A stretch of DNA of 64,000 bases, taken from positions 1,222,642 through 1,286,641 of the forward strand of contig WMCF01000088.1 in the NCBI GenBank assembly GCA_009792885.1, given 5' to 3'. The DNA is from Eremophila alpestris peregrina. Taxonomy: Eukaryota > Chordata > Aves > Passeriformes > Alaudidae. Positions 11,930-22,873 of the stretch are shown here, piece by piece. Within the stretch, counting starts at the first letter, position 1; the number at the start of each line of letters is the position of its first letter. Under the pieces are notes generated by a model. It had not been told where the DNA came from. It worked only from the letters and a program-made list of their open reading frames with translations, and did not search any database. The translations under genes were made by a program, and so were the position numbers.

Positions 11930-13009
11930 GAGTTAGCATTGGATAAAGCTTGTTCATCCTCAAGACTATTTAAATTTTCTTACCCAAATCAAACTGTCGT
12001 GAGCAACCGCAGAGCAAGTGAGCAGCATTTTCCAGAGCACTTGCAATGTGTTGGCAGCAAGCAGTGAGCACGGGCGGAGAGGGAGGGAGAAGCTCTTTCA
12101 GTAGTTTCATTCCAAAAGCAGCTCTGTGGTGAAGCCACCGCCACCAGGTGCCCTCTGTGCTTTGAGGTGCTCTCCCCCCCTGCTGCAGCCCTGCCACTGA
12201 CACCTCGGCCCCAAAAGTTTGGGTACAGCTCTGCAGCACCACTTGTGGAGCACAGCAGTGCCTGGTGCCTTGCCTTGTGTTAGGAGGGATGAAATGCCAG
12301 CAGCTCACGGTGAACTGGAGTTTCCTTAGCTCTGGGTTCCAGGGCTGCACTGCAGCCATGCATTCCCGGGCATTGCTGGTGTTAGGAGTTGTGCAGTCTC
12401 TGCAGAGGCTGTGCCTGCATTCCCACTGCAGCAGCCTCATCCTGCTCGGCCACATACTCGGAGCCATCAGCTCCTTTGCTTGTAATTAGCAGCCTTAACT
12501 ACCCGGCCCTGCGGTTACCAGGGCCTCCCTGTTGTGGTTTGCTATGGAAATGAAGGTTGGGTCTAAAAATCCAGGCCTTTGGCACAAGAGGGAGTGAGCA
12601 ACATGATAGCAAGGTATGGAAACCGTACATCACCTCCCCTGCCTGCTCTGCTCCGTTTTGCTGGAGGGGGAAATGTTGCCATGGGATGGTACAGGATGGC
12701 TTTAGGGTCACTGTGTGCTTTCTCATGGCAAGCTTGCCCTTTGCTTGTAAGAATAAGCCACAGGGAATGCCATAGGTGTAAATAGGTCTTGTTTAACACA
12801 AAGTGTGATTCACTGATTAACTGTTTTGGTTTTTTCCTCCTACTGTTTGTGTGTTGAAATGAGCAGGTGTTGTGAGGATTTGGGGGAGAGGGAGAAAGGC
12901 AGGCAGGTGAAGCCCATGGGAAAGGTTTCCCTTATGGCAGCACAGCTTCCTGATGAATGGATCAAAGAGTAACTTTGGGCTGTGCTGGATGAGAGGCTGG
13001 ACATGTGCA
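11930..13009. other. Intergenic DNA, no gene recognised
   Basis: The longest open frame is 165 codons on the minus strand (11970-12467). It has no recognisable domain and overlaps other frames. I see no repeat that I can name before the CR1 starting near 13010. Confidence 0.5.
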
Positions 13010-13622
13010 CTCACAGAAACCCAGAAACCAAACGTGTCCTGGGCTCATCCCACAACATGGGCAGCAGGGGAGGGGGATTCTGCACCTCTGTTCCCCTCAG
13101 GTGAGACCCCACGTGCAGAGCTGCCTCCAGCCCTGGGGCCAAGCACAGGAAGGATGTGGAGCTGTTTGAGCCAGTCCAGAGGAGGCCACTGAGATGATCA
13201 GAGGGATGGAGCAGCTCTGCTGTAAGGAAAGGCTGGGAGAATTGGGATTGTTCAGCCTGGAAAAGAGAAACTTCCAGGTGATTGAATTTTAGCCTCCAGT
13301 ACCTGAGGGGAGCCTGCAAGAAAGTTGGAGAGAGATTTACACAGGCCTGGAGTGACGTGACAAGGGGGAATGACTTCAAACCGACAGAGAGTAGGTTTAC
13401 ATTAGATATTAGGAAAAATTCTTCCCTGTGAGGATGGTGATACTCTGGCACAGGGTGCCCAGAGAATCTGTGTCTGCCCCATCCCTGGAAGTGTTCAAGG
13501 CCAAGTTAGACAGAGGTCAGAGCACCCTGGGACAGTGGAAGGTGTCCCTGCCCATGGCAAGGGGTGGAACTGGATGGGCTTTGAGGTCCCTTCCAACCCA
13601 GGCTGTTCTACAATTCTGTGTT
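13010..13622 (+). mobile_element. CR1 LINE 3' fragment (ORF2 end plus 3' UTR)
   Basis: Similarity to CR1 starts near 'aaacgtgtcctgggctcatcc', which is the decayed end of the CR1 reverse-transcriptase ORF. It continues through 'tgagaccccacgtgcagagctg', 'gatcagagggatggagcagct', 'agattagatattagg'-like and 'gtggaaggtgtccctgcccat' blocks to the TTCTACAATTCTGTG end. Frame changes and stops break the coding part, so it is a dead, 5'-truncated copy. At about 610 bp it is the longest CR1 in the window. The start is approximate. Confidence 0.9.
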
Positions 13623-14574
13623 CACATTTTGGAGCAGGAGGAGTTTCCAGCCATGGGAAAAGTGGGAGAGCTGACTCACTCTCAGCTTTGAGCAAGCTGT
13701 CAAGGCGCTGCTAAGAAAGAGCCAGTCAGGGAGGAAGATTCCCCTGGCTCTCCAGTCCCCCAGGCAGCATTCCCCAGGGGCACAGGGCAAGGATGGGGTG
13801 TTTTTGGGGAGTGCTCCGGCAATGGTGCCCCGTGTTCCAAATGGAGCAGGTCAGCAGTGCTGGCTCTGTCTAAGGTATCAATGTGCCTCCAGCCAGAGCA
13901 GGTGCTGGGGGAGGAGGCTGGGAGGGAGGGGGCTGAGGTACCAGCTGCGTTATTAAGCCTGATCCCAAACCCTTTGAAGTCAATAGAAAAAAATTATCCT
14001 CGACTTTGATACACTTTGGATTGTGCCTTTTAAGTCATGAGAAAGACATTCGCGTTATTAAACCAGGAGCAGAACGCCACTGCTGGTTACATAAGCTTTT
14101 ATTTTTTAATGGCTATGGTAGGCTTAGCCTTGGGCACTATCTGAGGCTCATAAATAACCCATGTCAAGTGTAACACACCTACTGAACAGCCACAGAAGAC
14201 AGAGGACTTGGCTGTTTATCTCCCTGCATTTTTCAGTAACGAGCCACTCGTACGTTAGGAGGGGTAGATGTCCTCTAGCATTCATTAATAAAGCATCCCT
14301 AAACAGCCAGGCTTCTCCTTGATCATGCAGGGCTAATGCGATAAATATCTTCTTTCCACACTCTCCTGACAAGTGACAGGCAGGAATGCAGTCCAACTCC
14401 CCGTGTCAGTTGGGCAGGAATATGACAGGGCTGATTTCTCACTCACGTCTGTGGTGTCGAGGTCCGGCACCCGCTCGCTGCCGGGATGGCAAAAGCAGAG
14501 CAGGGAGATTTGCTGGGAAAGCACTCCCAGCACAGCACTGGAGTCACCTCTTGTGGTTATGGGACAGCTGAAAC
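13623..14574. other. Intergenic DNA, no gene recognised
   Basis: This is the spacer between two CR1 copies. It has a GC-rich first part and an AT-richer part around 13970-14160. No coding exon or RNA gene is recognised. Confidence 0.5.
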
Positions 14575-14717
14575 CCCATGGGAAAAACCCTCAAGGTCAC
14601 AGTGGACAGGGCTTGGAGCAGCCTGGTCTGCTGGAAGCTGTCCCTGCCCATGGAAGGGGGTGGAACGAGAGGAGCTTTAAGGCCCCTTCCAAACCAATCT
14701 GTTCTAAGATTCTATAA
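14575..14717 (+). mobile_element. CR1 LINE 3' fragment, short
   Basis: Only the last 140 bases or so of CR1 remain: 'gtggacagggcttggagcagcc', 'ctgtccctgcccatggaaggggg', 'aaggccccttccaaaccaa' and a TTCTAAGATTCTATAA end. The orientation is + like the other CR1 copies. The left limit is uncertain by about 20 bases. Confidence 0.85.
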
Positions 14718-15008
14718 TAAATTCAGAATCATTTCAAAACATTATTTCATAGGGAATAATTTCATTATTTCATTGCCCACAGGGATGTGTGTGCAAGCCC
14801 CAGCCTGTTTGGCCAGCGAGGGGCAATAGTTGAAAGTCAGATGCCCCCATCAAAATAGCTTGGGGACCACCAATTGCTCTCAGGAGTCAAAACAGGCCTA
14901 AAAAGCATCTGAATTTGTTCATCACAGCTTTTATACAGTGTTTTGTTTTTTTTATCCAAAAAAATGGCTCATTCCAGCTGGAAGGTCTTATGGGAAGATA
15001 CATTACTG

Positions 15009-15118
15009 ATATATATATATGTGTGTGTGTGTGTGCAAATTTACATTACTGATATATATATGTAAATATGCATTACAGAGATATGTAAATATACACTACA
15101 CATAAATATATAAATCAA
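15009..15118. repeat. TA/TG microsatellite with AT-rich degenerate repeats
   Basis: A (TA)n tract passes into (GT)n at about 15010-15036. It is followed by imperfect copies of an ACATTACTGATATATATATG unit and TATGTAAATA words to 15118. This is simple-sequence DNA with no gene. Confidence 0.85.
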
Positions 15119-18100
15119 TATATACTGATAGCATGTAGATACCAGCCATGCAGCCACTGACCTGTGGCACCAGCGTGTGATCCCACAGCAGCCAGGGAGA
15201 TGCACTGGTTTGATTCAAGCAGCAGAGAATTGCACCAGGGACTTGAGTTAGAGCCTTGCATGACCTGCAGCACAGCAGTCCTTGAAAGCCCCGGTTGTAT
15301 GTAGCTTGGATCTGGGATTAAGCTCAATTAATGTGTCCCACCTCTTTCCCAGCAGGTATCTGACCCAAGCTCTCCTGTTTTTGTGGGGACAGGACAGGCT
15401 CCCCTGCCATAAATGCTGTGTGCAGGTGTTTTCCTTCTCTCCCCCAGCCCCATGTTGTTCTCTCCCTTCCCACCTCTGCCCCTGCTAAAGCCCAGGGAAG
15501 GTTGAATTCCTGAATGGGGCTGATCCACATGGGTTAGGTCAGCTCCGTGCCCCCATTTCATCGAGCTGATTTAACTGCACAGCCAAACCAGGGCTCCCTG
15601 CTCAGGAAGTTTGAGCTGGCTGGCAGGGAGCAGGTCTGTGATGGGCTGTGTTTGCACAGCAGGATTACTGGGGATGCCTGCTCTAGAGCAGCCTCGAGCA
15701 CTGAGCCAAAGCCGGCTTGCTTCTAAGCCATTTAACCCTTTCAAAGGAGAAAAGAGAAATAAAGGAGGTCAACCATGAAAGAGAATTTAATAATTGCAGC
15801 TCATACATAAATATTTGCTGCTTCTCCCAAATGTATGATTCCTCCAGTTTCTCTTGTTAAAGAGGATGACCCATGGGACTCTTGGTTTAAAAATATTCCT
15901 GTTTCCAAAGCCTTTTAAGGACCTTATATAGTCCGTATTGCTGTGGGGGAGGGACGGGCCAGAAGGGGCCTGGATATGCAGAAGCAGCTCTTGGACATGT
16001 CCTCTGTTCCCTGGGTGCAGAGGAGACCCCCTCCCTCCAGAAAGCTGTTACCTGTTTCCTTCCCCTCCCTGCCCCTGGCCTGCCAGGAGCCAGAGCAGCA
16101 AGCCAAGGTCTGTAGATTTTTTTTTTCCCCTTCCCAAGCAGCTTTCTCCTGGCAGCAGCCCCGTGCCATCCTCAGGGCAGCAAAATTCACAGAGGAGCAC
16201 AGTGAAATAGCATCCTGGTACCTGGGAGTGTATTTCCAGGCAGCCCTGCTGCAGCAAGGGCAGGCTGAAGGACAGAGCTCGGGCTGCAGTCCTTTCCTTT
16301 CCTTGTGTGTGAACTGGGCTAGGGCAGCCAAACCAGGAGGGAGCAGACAGGGCTTCAGGCAGGAAGCTGCTTTAGGGGAATGTGGATTAATCCCCCTCCT
16401 TAGGCCCTCTTTAAATGATCACAGGCTGGAGGGTATTTTTAAAGAAGCTAAAAAGAAGACACTTCACTGCTTTATCCCCATGGCTTTGGATTTTCAAAGG
16501 AATTTGAGTATCCAGGAAGATTTTTTACTCTGCACAGGCTGTGCATTCTCAGCAGTCTCCTTTTCTTGTGCCATCTTTTCATCTCCCTGATCCCTTTCTC
16601 CCCATCACTGAGCCACATCTGGCTTTCCTGAGAGCAAAGTGTCAAAAAAAACCCCATAGTGTTGAAGCATTCAACCTGTTCCAGCACTCATTTTCCCTCT
16701 GAGAGGTTGGGACGTGCAAGGACAGTCCTCTGCAGCAGCAGCCTCGGAGTAAAAGTGTGAATTGCTGAAGGTCTGGGGTTTGGTTTTGCTAACCACAAGT
16801 GCAAGTGGAAACAGCCTCATAGGATACAGTTGTGCTGAGAGCTGGCAGGTGTTAAATAGCACACCCAGGGCTCCAGCATCCTGGGGCTGCTGGTCTTTGT
16901 GGTGGTTTCTGACTAATAGGCGCCAGCTTCACTTCTGCCTTTGAGGAGCCTTGGCAGATGCTCACTGAACCACCCCCAGGGCTCCAGGCAGGCTAAGTTA
17001 AAGCCTTGTTCAAACCCTGGGAGGCACAGTCCATGCCACAAACTGATGTATCAAATGGGGCTTCTCCAGCTTCTTAAAAGCAGCTTTCCACTCTCTTGCA
17101 TGTGGGCAGAAACCCCAAATCCTTGTGACATTCGATATGAAACTGCCTCTTTCATGTCGAGCAGTTTCCATCCAAGACATTGAACTGAATTTTTATTTTG
17201 ATGTACCAAAGTGTGCCTGAGGTTAGTTTCTTACAGGGCAGGAGGTGGTTGCACAGAGCCATCAAGAAGCAGAACCCAGTTGGTTGTTTCCTCTTTCAGA
17301 AAACAGGTCTTTCCCAAAGACTCTTTCAACATCTCCCTTCTCCCCACAGCCTCCTATTTCCACCTCCTGACCTTTTTCTCAGGTGGGAACAAAAGTCTTT
17401 GTGAAATGCAGCCTTGCTGTGTTTCTAGCACCAGGAGCCCCAGAGGGACAATTGCACATGTGGTGTTTGGGAGAGCCAAAGCCTGGCCCTGCTCTGGTGT
17501 CATGTCTGTGATTCTGTGTGTGCAACAGGGCTTTTTTAGTACAAGTTCAAGATCAAGAGTGTTGCAAGTTCCCCTTTTAACTTCTAAAAAAATATGTGAG
17601 GCAGCTGGGAAGTTCCTGGTTTTCCCAAATGTCAGGCATTTTACTTAGATGAAGGGGGTTTGGAATGAGAGCTTTTTCCAGCTGGAAGGCCAAGTGTGGT
17701 GTGTGCCAAGAGCCCAGACTGGCAGGGTGGCCAGGAGCAGTGCCTGAAGATGGGTTTTCAGGTGTGTTCAGGGAGAACCAGCCCTCCCAGCCCTGGTGCT
17801 GACAGCACCACTCCAAACACAACCAACCCAGCATTCAGTCTGGGACAGCTCTATCAGGCAGAGATCCCCCCTGCCCTGGCTGCAGAGGAGATGAGGCTGG
17901 GGCTCTCCCAGTGCTGCACACAGACCGTGGTGCCATGAGCAAGAAGTGCTGTGTGCTCCTTCTGCCTGTCCTGGATCCAAACCCAGCTCCTTCACTGCAT
18001 CTGTTCCCACTCCTGCCCTGTGTCCTCTTCTGCACACCTGCCTCTCTCTCTTGTGCCTTGGCTTCCTTGCTGTGCCCACAGGAAGGCCCCAGGGACATCC

Positions 18101-21100
18101 CAGCCATGTGGCATCTCCCTTTCCCTCTCTGCCCCAGCTTCCACTCTGCCCTGGCAGTGCTTTGACCACGTTTGGCAGAGGGGTAACCACTGTCAGAACA
18201 AGCAGCACCCTCGGTTTTCACAGGTGGGGAGAGGGGAGGCACCTGCAGCTGGGCTCTGCTCCCCCCCAGCACATCTGGAGCCACAGCTGCCAAGTGGACC
18301 TGGCTCAAATAGAGGCAGCTCTTCCTTGCAGAGAAGGATTTTTGGGAGGAGAGAGTGAGAAATGAAGGAAGTGCAAGGAATGCACAGAGGCTGGGAGAGG
18401 GTGACGGGGAGTTGGTGCAGGTGGAGCAGGGCAGGAGGTGCAGCCCACACCTCCTGTTTGTGTGCAGCCCTCTGCAGGCAGGCTGGCCCTGAGCTCTGGG
18501 GGTACCTGGGAGCTCCCCCAGCCCTCTGCTTCCAAAGGACCCTCTGAGCTGTGCTTTCCATGGCCAGCATGCTCCTCCAGACTGGTGTTGGGAAAACGTC
18601 CTGCAGGGTGTGACACAACCAGTTCTGCAGGAACCTTCCCCAAACCCTGGCAGCACAATTCCCTCCTCCCTCTGCCTGCCCTTGGTGGTGCCCCTTTGAT
18701 GCTGCAGCACTCTGCCTTGGGGTGCTGGAGCCACAGGAATTCCAGGCCCTGCATCTCAGAGCCCTTCCCCTGGCCTTGCCCAGACAATGGGGAGGTGCAG
18801 TACATCCCATGGGGAGCTAGTGCTCTGGTCCAGCAGTAGGTGATTCAGCATCAGTGCTGCATGGCCCAGCCAAACTCATCTTCTAAACAAAAGGAGACTC
18901 TTAAAGTGCCATGGAAAAGAGTTCTTTTCCAGGAACTGTTAATGCAGCACTTTTTGCATTGGTGTATTTTATTATTTTTTATATAAAATGATAATCTGAG
19001 GACTGAGCTTTATCAGAATGTCCCTTGTTGCACACCTGGCAAGACAGAAGAAAAGACATTTATTTATTTTTTTAACCTGTGGAGCATAAAGGAACTAAAA
19101 CGTCCCTGCAGATCTTAAAAATCCTTGATACTTCTGCATTCCCTCAGAAGCTGAAAATGAGCAGAGTTTAATTTTAAAGCCCTCGTTCTGTGCCTTTGAA
19201 ACAAACATTCTCTTCCTTCTGATACATGATTAAAGTACCAGCAATTTATTTTTTAAAGGAAAAGACCACAGGAATTTCTGAGCTCCACACCCCAGCTCAG
19301 GTTATAAATTTGTCCTTGCTGAGATGTACTTCACTCCCCATGCACTTCCCAACCTAATAACACAGGGGAAAAAAAGGTGTTGCCTCAAAATAATGAATGC
19401 AATGACAAAGAAATGGTGGCTTTAGTAAGGTTATGCTTGATATGCCCCTTTCCATGGGGATGTTCTGATGCTGAATTCAGCAACACTGAATTTGGGTTTT
19501 TTATATGTGTGTGTGCACTCTTTGGCTTTTATAAAGGTTATTACAACCAATGTTATTGACAAACTTGAAGGTGTAAGATTTTATTCTTTCTCTGCCACCA
19601 CGGATAATGAAGTTTTATCAACTCCCTTTTATTATAGTAATCTAAAACTGTATCTTGTAATAGGGTCATAAACATTTAATGAAACAGAATGCTGTGTGAA
19701 TTAAAAAAAAGAGAGAAAAACAGGCTTTAGGGTGGACAAATGGAGAACAAAAGGGAAGCCAAGCAGCTCAGGTGGCTCTAGTCCAGAGTGATCAGTGCTT
19801 CTGCACCCTCATCCCTGGGCCATTGTGTAGCCTGGGCATCTCTGGCTTCATTCCCATCAGTGGGATTTCCCCCTGGGTTTAAACTTCACCGTGCCCAAAG
19901 TGAGGTGCTGAAATGCTGATCTTTATGATGTCTCTATTTTTTTTCCCCCTACAATTTGAACCCTTTCTGGCGTGTTCTATGGTGACTTTTGAGGTATTAT
20001 TTCACAATGTGAGCAAGGCAAGGGGCTGTGAATCACTGGGACCCCAGGAGCAGCACAAATGCTGCCCAACTGCCACCCCAGTGCTTTCAAAGAGCAGCTG
20101 TGCAGGGCTCTGCCATGGCAGTTGCAATCACTCTGCAGTGACAGCAGGAAAAACTGATCACAAACATCAAACTCCTCTGCCTCTTACCACAGAGCACAGA
20201 AAGTTCAAGTGTGGTGGAAAGTTCTGGGGGTTGCTGTGTGAATTACCCCGAGCCTGCTGGCTCTGTAACCTTTACTGGGGAAAGTTTGCAGCCTGGGGAG
20301 GAGGGCAGGCATCCCACGCCTCCCCAGGCTTGAGAGAGGAGCTTGGGACCCTGCCTGGGGGTTTTGAGGGTGGTGAAGAGCTTGGGGAGGATGGATGCCA
20401 TGCACAGGGGGATCTGGAGAGCACTGGGTAGTGGGAAGATGTGGAGTGTGTTTTGCCTTGGGTGGTTTCCAAAAGATCCCCTGCAAATCTTCTGCAGTTC
20501 ATCATCTGCTCTTGGTCCTACAAAAAAAAAACACAGCTAAAAATATGCATCATTAATTTGGGGTAGCCAGCCTCCCCAAGGTGTGTGTGTGTAAGTGTTA
20601 AGGTGTATCCTTAAGAAGTAGCTGATATTACACAAAATGATAACCTGGCCTGTTATCAAAGCATGATAAGGTGGCCTTTGCCATGCCAAAATTGGCTTGC
20701 AGCACCCTGAAACAAATAGGCATGGGCAGGCAAACAAGAAAATGGGCAGAAATATGGTAATTCCTTGTGTACAAGGGCCACTTGCTGGGAACTGCTGATG
20801 CTCAGCCATGTGAACTTGTGTTAGTGTGGTGGGGTAAAATACACAGGGAAAAAAAATGGTCTGGGGCACCCTGGTGTTTGTGTGTAGCCTTGATTTCATT
20901 TCCTAAATACTGTGGTTAAAAAATCACTGACTGTTGGAAACTTGATCAGAGTAAGCAAATAATATTATTCCTTAATTACCTCCACGTGTTCTCCTTTCAC
21001 AGAGCTTTAGCTGGGTACTTCTTGTTTCTGTCCTCTCTTCCCTCTGTTGCCATGCCTGCAGCTATGGATTAACAGCAAGAATAAAGATTATAACCAGCTG

Positions 21101-22782
21101 AAATTATTTAGCAATTTTTTAAATATAAAATTTGAATTTAAAAAAGAAATTGCCAGTTCATTAATTGCCATCCCCCAGCCTGGGTTTTTTAAATGATTTT
21201 CTAGAGAACACTGGGGTCCCAAAATCATAAAATATGTTTCCAAAAGTAGCAAACTTTAGTTCAGGTGGACATTTTTCAAGTTTGACTGGCAGAAATATAA
21301 ACGGAGGGAAAAAACCCAACAGTTCAGAGTTTTGATGGAAAAGTTTCTACCAAATGGCACATTTTTCTGTTTGTCAAGGCATATTGTAAAGGACATGCCT
21401 TCACTACAGTAAGCTTGCAGAGCTGGTTGGTTTTCTTCTCTTTCTCCTGCTCTGGACTAATGATTATGACAAATTTACAGTAGTTTGTACTAAATCCTAA
21501 TTTTTCCCTTTTTTGTTTGATTTTAGTGTTTGATTTTAGCCCAAAAGGACTAATGAGATGTAGAGAGTGATATAATAATTGAAATTTTACTCTCCATCTA
21601 CACAGGTTTGCCTTTAGGTCTGTCGCAGATGGGCTTTTTGTCCCCCTGCTTTTAGTGACAATGGGGAAAGAGAAGCTTCACAAATACCACAGGATCTGGA
21701 AGCTGCCTAACACAGAGTGCATAAATTATCAGAGCCAGCTCCCAAAATGTGCCTGTGCAAGTGTTACACCCAGACAGGCTTGCAGGAGTCAACTGGAGGG
21801 GTTGTAAGATAAATGGTGCCCCAGAGAGAAGCAATAAATAGCCTGGCTCACTGTGCCTCGGCTCTGTGCTCCCATTATTTGGGAAAAGGTAGAACTCCAG
21901 AACTCCAGCTCTGCAGTTCCAGAGAAACCTTTGATCAGTGGATTTCTTTTTCTAATAACCTTTAAAGGCAGTATTAAGCCACCCAAAACACAAGACTCAC
22001 TGCAAGATTGGAAATTGGAGATGGATTTTAAATATTCATTAAGGGCAAAAAAATTGGGATGAGTGCAGCTTCCCTTGAAGTCTCTCCCTGATAGCTGTGA
22101 TACTACAAAAAAATCCTTAGTCCACTGGAAACCAGCTATTTTCTGCACTTTATATTCCTCTTTCTGCTCTGTCCTTGCTTCTTGCATATGTGGATTATAA
22201 GAACTCTCAGCCCTTCTGTTCTGTGATGGTCATGGGAGACTCTGGCAGGAAATACAAGCACTGTAACTATTAATGTGTGTGGCGAAGGTTAATTTAAACT
22301 GGAAGAGGCACTTATGGAGCTCATTCAGCTTCTGCATGGAAAAAAAAAAGGGCTAAAATCAAATGAAGATACTGGTTTAAGTACTCTGCTGAATTGAGAC
22401 CTAAACATGAAAATTGAAAGGGAAAAAAATCTATGTATTTCATGCTATTGAAAGGAACACTGGAAGAACAGGACAACAAAACCCAGCCTCATCTGCAGTA
22501 CTTAGCTATCAAAGACCAGCCTTTGTCTCACAACAAAGGACAAGCTGGTAAAATGATGGAAATTCTGCTCGGGAGTCTATAAACAAAGCTGCATTAAAAA
22601 CAGGGTTAAAATGGCTCCTGGGATTTTCCCTCTGAATTCATACCACTTACAGAAAGTATCTGGACTGTGCTGGATGTGTGGATCTCTGTGTAGATTTTGA
22701 GCCATCCCAGCAAAGGGGTGGGAAGTCAGCAGGGCTGAACACTCAGCCAGCAGGTGAGTGCATGTAAACACACAATAACCCG
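15119..22782. other. Intergenic DNA, no gene recognised
   Basis: Two GC-rich stretches (about 15940-16380 and 17650-18830) hold open frames in several phases on both strands, up to 299 codons on the minus strand (17835-18734) and 215 on the plus (15943-16590). The frames overlap one another, are rich in S, P, G and R, and show no domain. I treat them as chance. The rest is AT-rich noncoding DNA without a repeat I can name. Confidence 0.5.
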
Positions 22783-22873
22783 TGGGATTTGGGATATGGC
22801 ATAGGGGATAGGGGATAGGAGATAGGGGATATGGGATGTGGGATTCGGATATGGGATATGGGATATGGGATTA
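22783..22873 (+). repeat. GGGATAT-type minisatellite
   Basis: About twelve degenerate head-to-tail copies of a 7-base unit (GGGATAT, GGGATAG, GGGATGT, GGGATTT) occupy roughly 90 bases. The G-rich strand is the + strand. Units vary by one or two bases, as in a short, imperfect tandem array. It is unlike the telomere unit TTAGGG, although one GGGATTAGG is present at the right end. Confidence 0.85.

Noticed and set aside
15943..16590. 215-codon plus-strand open frame
   Set aside because: No known domain. It is overlapped by minus-strand frames, and the GC-rich composition explains the lack of stops.
17835..18734. 299-codon minus-strand open frame
   Set aside because: It overlaps other long frames on both strands in GC-rich DNA, has biased S/P/G/R composition, and shows no domain, splice structure or similarity I recognise.
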